A DNA stretch of 64,000 nt from Gracilimonas sp031581265 (GTDB lineage Bacteria > Bacteroidota > Rhodothermia > Balneolales > Balneolaceae). The DNA lies in assembly GCF_031581265.1 (NCBI RefSeq), contig NZ_JAVLBQ010000012.1, positions 7,322 through 71,321 of the forward strand, in the 5' to 3' direction. The position numbers and the translations under genes are program-made. Of this stretch, positions 15,630-24,076 are shown piece by piece. The notes beneath the pieces are model-generated. The model was given only the letters and a program-made list of their open reading frames with translations. It did not search any database and had not been told where the DNA came from. Position 1 is the stretch's first letter. Each line of letters opens with the position of its first letter.

Positions 15630-16365
15630 GTGGGCAATTCAAACGACAAATTTAACCCGAAAGTTTGGGGATTTTACCGCCGTTGATAACATTTCTTTTG
15701 AAGTGGAACAGGGGGAGATATTCGGGTTCTTAGGGGCCAATGGAGCCGGTAAAACTACGGCTATGAAAATGTTGACCGGGTTGTTAATACCTACTTCCGG
15801 CGAAGCTACTGTTTCAGGAAGAAATGTGTACACACAGGCGGAATCAATCAAAAAGAATATTGGGTACATGAGCCAAAAATTTTCGCTGTATGATGACCTG
15901 ACGGTAGAAGAAAATATTCGGTTTTACGGGGGCATTTATGGGATTTCGGGAGAAATATTATTGCAAAAGATAAACGAGATTGTGCAAGCCACGGATCTTT
16001 CCGAGGTCCGAAAAACACTGGTCAAATCCCTGCCAATTGGCTGGAAACAGAAGCTGGCTTTTTCTATAGCGATTTTACATCAGCCTAAAATTGTCTTTCT
16101 GGATGAACCAACCGGAGGGGTAGATCCGGTGACACGCCGGCAGTTTTGGGAAAAGATTTACGAAGTAGCGGACCAAGGTATTACGGTTTTTGTGACGACT
16201 CATTATATGGATGAAGCCGAATATTGTGATCGTATTTCCATCATGGTAGATGGCCGGATTGATGCGCTCGGTTCACCCCAAAAACTTAAGGAAGAATTTG
16301 AGGCTCCTTATATTGAAGATGTTTTTATTCAATTGGCACGTTCGGCTGAAAGGGGGGACGGATGA
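15622..16365 (+). CDS. ABC exporter ATPase 2 (YbhF C-half-like)
   Basis: Second ATP-binding subunit, about 247 residues from GTG 15622. It shows Walker A GANGAGKTT, Q-loop YMSQKFSLYDDLTVEEN, a degenerate signature region (LPIGWKQKLA in place of LSGGxxQ) and Walker B IVFLDEPTGG with H-loop VTTHYMDE. The weak signature in this subunit and the standard one in ATPase 1 suggest an asymmetric heterodimer. In E. coli YbhF both domains are in one polypeptide; here they are separate overlapping genes. It ends in ATGA overlap with the first permease. Confidence 0.88.
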   Translation: MAEWAIQTTNLTRKFGDFTAVDNISFEVEQGEIFGFLGANGAGKTTAMKMLTGLLIPTSGEATVSGRNVYTQAESIKKNIGYMSQKFSLYDDLTVEENIRFYGGIYGISGEILLQKINEIVQATDLSEVRKTLVKSLPIGWKQKLAFSIAILHQPKIVFLDEPTGGVDPVTRRQFWEKIYEVADQGITVFVTTHYMDEAEYCDRISIMVDGRIDALGSPQKLKEEFEAPYIEDVFIQLARSAERGDG

Positions 16366-17471
16366 ATTCGTTTAGAGGATTTGTGATTAAGGAATTCAAG
16401 CAGATTTATAGAGATAAACGCACATTAACGGTGCTTTTCGGGATGCCCGTAATCATGATGGTATTGTTTGGATTTGCTATTCGAAATGAGATAAACAGCG
16501 CTCAGATTGGGATATTAGATCTTTCAAAGGATGAAGTTACACGAACCATTACCGAAAAGCTGGAGGCTTCAGAATCATTCCAGGTTAAAGCTTATCTAAG
16601 AAGCTACGATGAGGTGGAAAACCTGTTCCGAAAAGGAGATATCAAAGAAATTGTTGTATTTGAACAGGATTTTAAAGAAAAACTGGTTCGGGAGCATACG
16701 GCCAATGTGCAGATTATTACGGATGCCACCGACCCGAATTTGGCTAATCTGGTGCAGTCGTATACTGCAAGTATTATTCGCGATTATGTGAAGGAATTGA
16801 ATACAGAAAACCAGGTGCAACAGGCGGGAATAAATCCCAAAGTTCGAATGATGTATAACCCCGAATTGCGAAGTGTGAATTTATTTGTACCCGGACTGAT
16901 TGCGGTGATATTAATGCTTGTTTCCACCTTGATGACCTCCATTTCCATCACCCGGGAAAAAGAAATGGGGAATATGGAAATACTGTTGGTGTCGCCCCTG
17001 AAACCGCATCACATAATAATAGGCAAGGTTTTACCGTATTTAGTGCTTTCAGTGGTAAATGTTATCACGATTCTACTATTAGCTCGATTTATCTTCAATG
17101 TGCCATTTCAAGGTTCACACCTTCTATTTTTTATAGAATCTGGTATATTTATTTTAGCTGCATTAGCGCTTGGGGTATTTATATCTTCAGCCGCCAACAA
17201 TCAACAGACTGCTATGATGGTTTCACTGGCGGGGTTATTGCTTCCCACCGTTTTACTTTCAGGCTTTATTTTCCCCATCAGCAGTATGCCGGTACCTTTG
17301 CAATGGATCTCTCATCTCATCCCCGCAAAATGGTTTCTTATTATTGTGAGAGGGATCATGCTAAAAGGATCTGAGTTCCTTCTCATCTGGAAGGAAACGC
17401 TGATTATGGGAGGGATGACGGTGTTCTTTATTACTCTCAGCCTCAAAAAATTTAAGGTGAGGTTGCAATGA
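16362..17471 (+). CDS. ABC-2 type permease 1 (YbhS-like)
   Basis: Inner-membrane subunit of 369 residues in the ABC-2 family (DrrB/YhhJ type). TM1 lies at about residues 24-42 (LTVLFGMPVIMMVLFGFAI), followed by a periplasmic domain of about 130 residues, then five membrane segments from about 175 to 365. The EKEMGNMEILLVSPLKP loop is the conserved cytoplasmic coupling motif of ABC-2 permeases. It overlaps ATPase 2 and the next permease by 4 bp each (ATGA). With permease 2 it would form the translocation path. Substrate unknown; relatives move drugs or lipids. Confidence 0.9.
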   Translation: MNSFRGFVIKEFKQIYRDKRTLTVLFGMPVIMMVLFGFAIRNEINSAQIGILDLSKDEVTRTITEKLEASESFQVKAYLRSYDEVENLFRKGDIKEIVVFEQDFKEKLVREHTANVQIITDATDPNLANLVQSYTASIIRDYVKELNTENQVQQAGINPKVRMMYNPELRSVNLFVPGLIAVILMLVSTLMTSISITREKEMGNMEILLVSPLKPHHIIIGKVLPYLVLSVVNVITILLLARFIFNVPFQGSHLLFFIESGIFILAALALGVFISSAANNQQTAMMVSLAGLLLPTVLLSGFIFPISSMPVPLQWISHLIPAKWFLIIVRGIMLKGSEFLLIWKETLIMGGMTVFFITLSLKKFKVRLQ

Positions 17472-18598
17472 ATATTATTCGTGTTCTTCTCCGAAAAGAA
17501 TTTCTCCAAGTCTTTAGAAATAAGGCCATGCTGCCGATCCTTTTTGTGATGCCCATTATTCAGCTATTGGTCCTTTCTTTTGCTGCAACGTATGAGTTAA
17601 AAGAAGTAGATTTTGCACTGATTGATAGAGATAATTCAAATTTATCCCGGGAACTGACGGCAAAATTTCAGTCCACCGATTATTTTAAATTGGAGCTGGA
17701 AACATATGACCAAAAAGCAGCAATGGGGGCTATGGATGCGGGGAAGGTGAATATGGTCATCAAAATCCCACGTGATTTTGAAATGAATCTAAAAAAAGGA
17801 GCTCAGGCTGAAATCCAACTCCTTATTGATGCTGTAGATGGCAGCACGGCGGGACTTATTCAATCTTACAGTGCGTCAATTTTAAATGACCTGAATCTGG
17901 AAAAATTGACCGAACTAAGAGTTTTGAGTAACAGTCCTGAAGTGAGGGAGGCAAAAACCATCAATATCATACCTCAAAATTGGTATAACCCGGATTTGGA
18001 TTACATTACCTACATGGTGCCGGGAATTCTGGTAGTTCTTGTTTCCATGATTGGCTTATTCTTATCGGGGATGAATATTGTGAGAGAGCAGGAAATTGGT
18101 ACGATTGAGCAGCTCAACGTGACTCCCATTGGGAAATCTCAGTTTATGATTGGCAAGTTACTTCCCTTTTGGATCATCGGGATGGTGGATCTTTTAATTG
18201 GCTTAGCTTTAGCTCGCTATGGATTCAATATTTCATTTCTTGGAAGCCTGACTTTGATTTTAGTAGTTGCAGGTATTTATCTCGTAGTCATACAATCGCT
18301 TGGACTGCTGATCTCTACCGTCACACATACTCAGCAACAAGCCATGTTTATTGCTTGGTTTATTATGGTCGTATTTATCTTGATGGGTGGTCTTTTTACC
18401 CCGATTGAGAGCATGCCGGGCTGGGCTCAAGATCTGACCTTGGCAAACCCAGTGGCATACTTTATTAAAATGATGCGGATGGTACTGCTGAAAGGGGCCG
18501 GATGGGCAGAGATTCAGGCTATGGTGTACGGCTTAATAGGAATGGGAGCAGGGTTATTGATTATTTCCACTAAAAGGTATCGAAAAACAAATCATTGA
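17468..18598 (+). CDS. ABC-2 type permease 2 (YbhR-like)
   Basis: Second inner-membrane subunit, 376 residues, built like permease 1: TM1 near residues 22-40 (MLPILFVMPIIQLLVLSFAA), a large periplasmic domain, then five membrane segments, with EQEIGTIEQLNVTPIGK as the coupling motif. The two permeases are paralogues with low identity, which suggests a heterodimer. This is the last gene of the operon; it stops 15 bp from the end of the convergent histidine kinase gene, with no clear terminator between. Confidence 0.9.
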   Translation: MNIIRVLLRKEFLQVFRNKAMLPILFVMPIIQLLVLSFAATYELKEVDFALIDRDNSNLSRELTAKFQSTDYFKLELETYDQKAAMGAMDAGKVNMVIKIPRDFEMNLKKGAQAEIQLLIDAVDGSTAGLIQSYSASILNDLNLEKLTELRVLSNSPEVREAKTINIIPQNWYNPDLDYITYMVPGILVVLVSMIGLFLSGMNIVREQEIGTIEQLNVTPIGKSQFMIGKLLPFWIIGMVDLLIGLALARYGFNISFLGSLTLILVVAGIYLVVIQSLGLLISTVTHTQQQAMFIAWFIMVVFILMGGLFTPIESMPGWAQDLTLANPVAYFIKMMRMVLLKGAGWAEIQAMVYGLIGMGAGLLIISTKRYRKTNH

Positions 18599-18613
18599 TG
18601 GCACTTCATTACC

Positions 18614-19819
18614 CTAAATGTTAAGAGGAAGATGCAAGGTTATTTTTGAGCCTTCATTTACTTTTGATTCAATCTCAAGTTGTCCATCCATTTCTTCAAT
18701 CAAATGTTTGGCCAGTTGAAATCCAAAACCAAATCCCCGTTCATTATGAGTGCCTTCAGAGCTTTTAGCTCTACCGGAAAATATTTCCTGTATCTTTTCT
18801 TCGGACATTCCAACTCCCGTATCAATAATTTCAGCCTTTAAAATAGAAGAGTCTTTAATCAATAGACTTAAATTCACTGTTATATTTCCACCATCGGGAG
18901 TAAACTTTATAGCGTTGGTAATTAAGTTTCCGAGGATTTGCAGTAGTCTTTGTCTTGGAAAAACCACTTTGCCAGATTGTGGTTCGGCATTAATTTCAAA
19001 CTTTAAACCTTTAGTTTTAGCCTGAGGGCGATATAAATTTTCAATTTTTTGCTTGAGCAGAGGTAAAGTTAGTTGGTCATCCGTCTTATGTGAGTCATTT
19101 TTTTGATACTCAGATAATATTTCATTGGCTAAATCCAGAATAGATCTTCCACTGTTATTAATCATATTTGCAAATTCAAGGAAATCATTCATGTCATTTT
19201 CCTTGGCTTGTTCCTTTAAAATTTCCGAAATGCCTATGATTCCTCCTATGGGTCCCCGTATATCATGGCTAACTTTTCTATTTACTTGCTTAATTTTCTC
19301 CAGATTTTCACGGAGCAGGTTCAGCTTGTGTTTATATTCAATATGAGACATTACCTGATTAGCAATAATTCTAAGAAGTTGCTCCTGTTCAGGAGTCAAG
19401 TCATTCTGCTTAGTGTCCATAACACACATAGCGCCAATACGATGACCATCATCAGATTTTAAAGGTACCCCATAGTAATAGCGGATATTGGGATCACCGA
19501 TTACATAAAATTTATCATTAAAGCGCTCATCACTTTGCATATCCTCCACTTCAACGGGAGAATCATCCATAATCACATATTGACAGGCAGTATCTTTTCG
19601 AGGGGTATCAAAAGCATCAATATCATAATTTGAAATAGACCACTGTGTATTCGCGTCAAGCAGATTTACCTGGGAAATGGGTGTACCTGTTACATGAGCT
19701 GCTAATTTAGTGAGATCATCAATGCTTCCCCGAATTTCAGAATAGTCGATGTTGTACTCTGAGAGCTTAATTAAACGCTCAAATTCATTTTCTGGGATGG
19801 GAGGTTTTATTTCAGACAT
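18614..19819 (-). CDS. GAF-domain sensor histidine kinase
   Basis: Soluble histidine kinase of 401 residues with no membrane segment. A GAF domain covers about residues 25-165 (ISQVNLLDANTQW, DTACQYVIM, YYYGVPLKSDDGHRIGAMCVMD). The HisKA helix carries the phospho-acceptor His185 in KVSHDIRGPIGG. The HATPase domain has the N-box (QILGNLITNAIKFTP), G1 (DTGVGMS) and G2 (GFGFGFQLAKHL). No receiver domain or response-regulator gene is adjacent, so the partner is encoded elsewhere. It starts 5 bp after the stop of the beta-propeller lipoprotein gene and is the third gene of a run headed by the carbonic-anhydrase gene. The signal sensed by GAF is unknown. Confidence 0.9.
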   Translation of the reverse strand: MSEIKPPIPENEFERLIKLSEYNIDYSEIRGSIDDLTKLAAHVTGTPISQVNLLDANTQWSISNYDIDAFDTPRKDTACQYVIMDDSPVEVEDMQSDERFNDKFYVIGDPNIRYYYGVPLKSDDGHRIGAMCVMDTKQNDLTPEQEQLLRIIANQVMSHIEYKHKLNLLRENLEKIKQVNRKVSHDIRGPIGGIIGISEILKEQAKENDMNDFLEFANMINNSGRSILDLANEILSEYQKNDSHKTDDQLTLPLLKQKIENLYRPQAKTKGLKFEINAEPQSGKVVFPRQRLLQILGNLITNAIKFTPDGGNITVNLSLLIKDSSILKAEIIDTGVGMSEEKIQEIFSGRAKSSEGTHNERGFGFGFQLAKHLIEEMDGQLEIESKVNEGSKITLHLPLNI

Positions 19820-19824
19820 ATGAA

Positions 19825-20715
19825 TTACTTAGAGATGTCCCAAATTTCAACTTTGTTTAAAGCAATATATGGAACTGCAATATGATTTAAATGGGTATTG
19901 ACGCCGATATCAGCAGGACGCCCAGTTGTTTTTATTAAAATATTCTGCAGATTTGAATGATATATCCGTATGGAAGAATCCTGCTGACTTGCTGAAAACA
20001 GAACATTTTCTATAAACTCAATACCATCAAAATTTCCACCTTCCAAAGTTGCATATTCAGTTACTTCACCGGAAGAATTAAATTCATAAAAAGTTTGATC
20101 TCCACCCCATGGAGCTAATAAAAAATTTCCAGTATTTGGGTTTAAGGTGATACCATTTGGTGCATTTGGAAGATCTTCGAGCAATACAGAAACATCCCCA
20201 TTCTCCACTTTAAATACAGTGGAGGTACCGGTATCAGTCACATACAAGGCTCCGTTCTCATCTGCAGAAATATCGTTAAGAAAGCCAATCTCAAATTCAG
20301 AGAAATCGACGAAATACGTTTGCTCTCCGGTATTTTTATTAAATCCATGAACGCCTAAAACATCGGCAGCCCAAAGGGTTTCGTCTACAATAAACATACC
20401 GCGGGGTGCATGAAGAGGGACCTGTTTTGTTCCTGTCATAAATTCAAGTTCCTCTATATTTCCTTCTGCATCAGTTTTCGTGATGAAACCGGTAGAGTCT
20501 TGAGTGTTGCCACCTCCGGTGAAATTGGAGATAAAGTATGCCTTTTGATCAGGATCGTAGCGAACAGCTTCCGGGCCTTCCAAGTCGGTAATCGTGTATG
20601 CGATATTTGTTGAATCCTGAACGGTAGTCAGGTCAAGTCCGGGTTCATTTTGTGTTGATTCACATCCCCACATAAGAATGGTAAAGAGGCAAACAATAGC
20701 AGCTGAATATTTCAT
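19825..20715 (-). CDS. SMP-30/gluconolactonase-like beta-propeller lipoprotein
   Basis: Exported protein of about 296 residues from ATG 20715. The earlier in-frame start at 20769 would lie inside the upstream gene and displace the signal peptide. The N-terminus is a hydrophobic helix ending MWGCESTQN, a plausible though non-ideal lipobox. The rest shows repeated propeller blades such as GPEAVRYDPDQKAYFIS, APRGMFIVDETLWAADV, FLNDISADENGALYVTDTG and NAPNGITLNPNTGNFLLA, matching the SGL/NHL superfamily. Enzyme activity (lactonase) is possible but unproven; it may only bind ligands. It sits 10 bp behind the carbonic-anhydrase gene and 5 bp before the histidine kinase. Confidence 0.8.
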   Translation of the reverse strand: MKYSAAIVCLFTILMWGCESTQNEPGLDLTTVQDSTNIAYTITDLEGPEAVRYDPDQKAYFISNFTGGGNTQDSTGFITKTDAEGNIEELEFMTGTKQVPLHAPRGMFIVDETLWAADVLGVHGFNKNTGEQTYFVDFSEFEIGFLNDISADENGALYVTDTGTSTVFKVENGDVSVLLEDLPNAPNGITLNPNTGNFLLAPWGGDQTFYEFNSSGEVTEYATLEGGNFDGIEFIENVLFSASQQDSSIRIYHSNLQNILIKTTGRPADIGVNTHLNHIAVPYIALNKVEIWDISK

Positions 20716-20725
20716 AAAGTAAAGA

Positions 20726-21406
20726 TTATTTGATGAACCAGGATATATCACGAACCTCAAAGAGGTCATCTTGATCCCAGTCAGTATTTATGATTATGCC
20801 ACCAACTAACAGTAATGGCTTTTGTTCAAGGTTCTCAAGGCTTGCCCCAATGATATCTTCAAGCTCACGTTTAATCTGATTATAAACAATTTCTGTGGTT
20901 GCAATCACATCATTATCCGCTTTTTTGATTTCTTCGTAGTTCTCAATCAGTACTTTGTTAACTTGTCCTTGCTGGTAGTCATCGTGAGAAACATGCAGTA
21001 CATTTCCCTTATTGATGTTATCAAGGCCTGCGATAAGCGAACCACAACAGGATGATGGGTGATCTTGTCCTTCGCGATTTACCTTTCCAATAATCCCGTC
21101 TTTAGTAATCCCAATATGAGGGCCATAAATAACAACGGCACCACCCGCATCAGGAATGTGGCTAACAAAAGCTCCAAAGCCGGTTTTACCAGCAAATGGT
21201 ATTCCCGAAATACCTCCCATGATAAAAGGCCCAAATGCTTTAAAGTATTTATCTAATTCATGCAGACTTTGGTTTACTTCATCGCTGCAAATAGATGTAG
21301 CCCAAAGAGTATTTGAGCCATTTAAATTTTTATTTGGTAGTTCAGCTTCAACTCGCTGTCTTAAATTTGAGATTGGTTTTGCCTCAGGAAAATAATTTTC
21401 AACCAT
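20726..21406 (-). CDS. LCIB/LCIC-type (theta) carbonic anhydrase-like protein
   Basis: Protein of 226 residues with the landmarks of the algal LCIB/C family, whose members are zinc carbonic anhydrases in the CO2-concentrating mechanism. Visible residues are SICSDEVNQ (Cys40, Asp42), the block SGIPFAGKTGFGAFVSHIP (67-85), YGPHIGITKDGIIGKVNREGQ (His97) and SSCCGSLIAG (Cys120/121). Cys40, His97 and Cys120/121 are in the order and approximate spacing of the Cys-His-Cys zinc site. No signal peptide, so cytosolic. It heads a minus-strand run with the propeller lipoprotein (10 bp) and histidine kinase. It lies about 2.7 kb from sbtA, whose product imports bicarbonate, which supports a role in CO2/bicarbonate interconversion. 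Catalytic activity is inferred. Confidence 0.8.
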   Translation of the reverse strand: MVENYFPEAKPISNLRQRVEAELPNKNLNGSNTLWATSICSDEVNQSLHELDKYFKAFGPFIMGGISGIPFAGKTGFGAFVSHIPDAGGAVVIYGPHIGITKDGIIGKVNREGQDHPSSCCGSLIAGLDNINKGNVLHVSHDDYQQGQVNKVLIENYEEIKKADNDVIATTEIVYNQIKRELEDIIGASLENLEQKPLLLVGGIIINTDWDQDDLFEVRDISWFIK

Positions 21407-21487
21407 TACTTCATTTTAATTCAAATTTTGCAAAAAGATAAAGAATTAAATGATTCTCTCTAATTTATTAGGACAAATGTATTTATA

Positions 21488-21523
21488 AAAAAAGCCACTT
21501 CCTTAATCAGGGATGTGGCTTTG
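21488..21523 (-). terminator. rho-independent terminator of the isocitrate dehydrogenase gene
   Basis: AAAGCCAC (21491-21498) pairs with GTGGCTTT (21515-21522); on the minus strand the stem is followed by a run of T. It separates isocitrate dehydrogenase from the downstream carbonic-anhydrase gene, so the two are probably not one transcript. Confidence 0.8.
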
Positions 21524-21558
21524 AGATAGACACGTTATAGATTTGTGTATGTATAATT

Positions 21559-23022
21559 CTATTCTCCCTGCCCGAGAGAAAAAGCCGGTTCCATATCAAA
21601 ACTGTAAAGGTTTTCAGTTTTAATAGTATCAATGGTGTATTTCGTTAAACTCTGAAGTAATTTCACAACCTCCATTTGATTAGTCTTTCCTTTGGTAGCT
21701 TTAAACCTGCATCTCCAGTGGTCAGTACAAAATGTTTCAGATAGTCCGTTCGGCCAAACCTTTGTTCCTCGGTTTGTAATCATGGTGAGTTCAAAATCAT
21801 CTCCGGTAGCCTCTTGCAAGCGTTGAGCCAGCAAGGTAGGATTTTCGGGTTCCCAATACACGAAAACATCCACCCCAAGCAGTTCTCTTTTTTGTCTAAG
21901 AGAAGGACGGAGTTCAGTACGGCTTAGCTTAAGTTCCGGGATTTGTACTTTTTGATGGTCAATATAATTTACAGCCTCCATGATGGAAGGTTTTTCTCCA
22001 AGCCGATTTATTATCTCACTCGAAAATTCATCAGTAGTAACTTTTCTGATACTATTTTCTCCAAACATATCAGAAGTATGAACTCCATCCTCTAAGGTTT
22101 TAAGCCAGGCATTTTGAATATTTTCAGCAGGTTTATTTTGGCCAATATGTCTCAACATCATAATAGAAGCTTGAATTAATGCTGAAGGATTGGCAATGTT
22201 TTGATTCGCAATATCTGGTGCAGAACCATGAATGGCTTCAAACATAGCGCATTTAGTTCCTATATTTGCAGAGCCAACCATACCGACCGAACCGGATATC
22301 TGAGCCGCCACATCAGAAACGATATCACCATATAAATTCGGCATAACAACAATATCAAAATGTTCGGGAGTATCAGCGAGGCGGGCTGTACCAATATCAA
22401 CAATTAAGTTTTCAGCCTCGATTTCAGGATATTCAGAGGCTATAGTATTAAACACTTCATGAAACAGACCATCCGTAAGCTTCATGATATTATCTTTAGT
22501 AAAACAAGTTATCTTACTTCGGCCATGAGATTTTGCATACTCAAATGCATACCGAATAATTCTTTCAGTTCCCGGCAAGGTGATTAATTTTAAGCACTGA
22601 TATACCTCGAAGGTTTGCCGGTGCTCTATTCCTCCATAAGTATCCTCTTCATTCTCCCTTATAATAGTTACATCCATTTTTGGATGTTTGGTACTTACAA
22701 AAGGGGAGTATGCCTTGCAAGGACGAACATTTGCAAAAAGCCCTAATGTTTTTCGTAGTGTGACATTGAGGCTTTTTACGCCTCCACCCTGGGGGGTAGT
22801 AATAGGAGCTTTCAGTAGAATTTTATTATTTAAAACGGTATCCCAGTCATCATTTTCAATACCTGATTTTATCCCTCTCTCGTACACCTTCTTACCTACC
22901 TCTATAGTTTCATATTTCAGATTGGCACCAGAAGCATCTAAAATTCTTAGGGTAGCGTCCATTATTTCTGGTCCGATGCCGTCACCATGTGCAACAGTAA
23001 TGGTTTGAGTATTATTCATCAT
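21559..23022 (-). CDS. icd: isocitrate dehydrogenase, Thermus/Rickettsia-type with C-terminal extension
   Basis: Oxidative decarboxylation of isocitrate to 2-oxoglutarate and CO2 in the TCA cycle; cytosolic. N-terminal VAHGDGIGPEIMDATLRIL; substrate site SLNVTLRKTLGLFANVRPC; metal Asp in NLYGDIVSDVAAQ; coenzyme loop EAIHGSAPDIANQNIANPSAL. The length of 487 with about 140 extra residues after the dehydrogenase core fits the long bacterial form (TIGR02924 type). At the positions equal to Lys344/Tyr345 of NADP-specific E. coli Icd this protein has Asp and Ile, a pattern usually linked with NAD. So the coenzyme is more likely NAD, but this is not proven. It is divergent from the LysR gene by 96 bp and has its own terminator. 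Confidence 0.88.
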   Translation of the reverse strand: MMNNTQTITVAHGDGIGPEIMDATLRILDASGANLKYETIEVGKKVYERGIKSGIENDDWDTVLNNKILLKAPITTPQGGGVKSLNVTLRKTLGLFANVRPCKAYSPFVSTKHPKMDVTIIRENEEDTYGGIEHRQTFEVYQCLKLITLPGTERIIRYAFEYAKSHGRSKITCFTKDNIMKLTDGLFHEVFNTIASEYPEIEAENLIVDIGTARLADTPEHFDIVVMPNLYGDIVSDVAAQISGSVGMVGSANIGTKCAMFEAIHGSAPDIANQNIANPSALIQASIMMLRHIGQNKPAENIQNAWLKTLEDGVHTSDMFGENSIRKVTTDEFSSEIINRLGEKPSIMEAVNYIDHQKVQIPELKLSRTELRPSLRQKRELLGVDVFVYWEPENPTLLAQRLQEATGDDFELTMITNRGTKVWPNGLSETFCTDHWRCRFKATKGKTNQMEVVKLLQSLTKYTIDTIKTENLYSFDMEPAFSLGQGE

Positions 23023-23063
23023 ATGCGTTTTGATTTTTTGGTTGCCAAAAAGTTAAATCCTTC

Positions 23064-23076
23064 TTATCATAAATAA
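23064..23076. promoter_or_regulatory. possible LysR (CmpR/NdhR-like) site, TTA-N7-TAA
   Basis: TTA-TCATAAA-TAA in the 96-bp AT-rich spacer between icd and lysR. It matches the TTA-N7/8-TAA core described for cyanobacterial CmpR/NdhR. Chance occurrence in such AT-rich sequence is quite possible. Confidence 0.25.
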
Positions 23077-23118
23077 TAATTAACAGATTTAATAAAATAC
23101 ATAAACAGATATTTATAC

Positions 23119-24021
23119 ATGTCATTTACCCTGCATCAGCTCGATGTATTTGCGGAAGTAGCAAAACAGAAAAGCATGACGAAAGCGGCTGAGAAGCTAT
23201 TTATGTCGCAACCGGCTGTATCTATTCAGGTAAAGAAATTGCAAGAACATTTTGGGGTAAATCTTTTTGAGATGATTAGTAAAGAGTTGTATTTAACTGA
23301 GGCGGGAAAAGAATTATATGAAGCTCAGAAAAATATCAAGAGTGAAGTTGAAAGCCTGGAAATGGCACTTTCGGAAATCAAAGGGATGTTGAGGGGATCT
23401 TTGAATGTAGCTGCAGTATCAACTGCAAAATATTTTATGCCATATATTTTAGGAGACTTCCGTTCCAAGTTTGAGAAAATTAAGATGTCATTGAAAGTAA
23501 CTGACCGCAATGAGGTCAAAGATTTGTTGCGAAAAAATATGTGTGACTTAGCGGTCTTTTCAGAGCTACCTAAAGATTTGGATTTAGAGGCAGTGGAGTT
23601 TCTCGATAATCCTTTATTAATGGCCTCAGCAGCGGATCACCCTTTAGCAAAGAAAAAAAATGTAACATTTAAGGATCTGGAAGACCATCCATTCTTGATT
23701 CGAGAGCCAGGTTCGGGAACTCGAATAGTTATGCAACGACTCCTTGACGAGCATAAAATTGATCCTGAAATTGTAATGGAACTGGGTACAAATGAAGCTG
23801 TAAAACAAGCTATAATGGCAGGTATCGGTATTTCACTTATTTCAAAGTATAGCCTCACGCTGGAAGAGAGTGTTGGAAAAATAGCAGTGCTTGACATAGA
23901 TAATCTTCCGTATGTAAATAAATGGAAATTGGTATATCCAAAAGGAAAACGCTTGAGTCCGGCTGCTCAGAGTTTTATTGAATTTACTACGAATGAATCA
24001 TTTAAAGAAATTCTGAAATAA
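23119..24021 (+). CDS. LysR-family regulator adjacent to sbtAB
   Basis: Transcription regulator of 300 residues. The winged helix-turn-helix is at residues 1-60 (FTLHQLDVFAEVAKQKSMTKAAEKL, then SQPAVSIQVKKLQEHFGV), and the type-2 periplasmic-binding-like effector domain at about 90-295. The general look resembles the CbbR/CmpR/RbcR branch that controls carbon-acquisition genes, but the branch cannot be fixed by eye. It is divergent from icd and 55 bp upstream of sbtA on the same strand, so it probably controls sbtA-sbtB and perhaps icd. In the cyanobacterial relative NdhR the effector is 2-oxoglutarate, the product of Icd; extension of that here is speculative. Confidence 0.87.
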   Translation: MSFTLHQLDVFAEVAKQKSMTKAAEKLFMSQPAVSIQVKKLQEHFGVNLFEMISKELYLTEAGKELYEAQKNIKSEVESLEMALSEIKGMLRGSLNVAAVSTAKYFMPYILGDFRSKFEKIKMSLKVTDRNEVKDLLRKNMCDLAVFSELPKDLDLEAVEFLDNPLLMASAADHPLAKKKNVTFKDLEDHPFLIREPGSGTRIVMQRLLDEHKIDPEIVMELGTNEAVKQAIMAGIGISLISKYSLTLEESVGKIAVLDIDNLPYVNKWKLVYPKGKRLSPAAQSFIEFTTNESFKEILK

Positions 24022-24076
24022 CTTCAGATAAACCTTAATCACAAACAACGGGAACAAATCACCCACACCTTACTGC

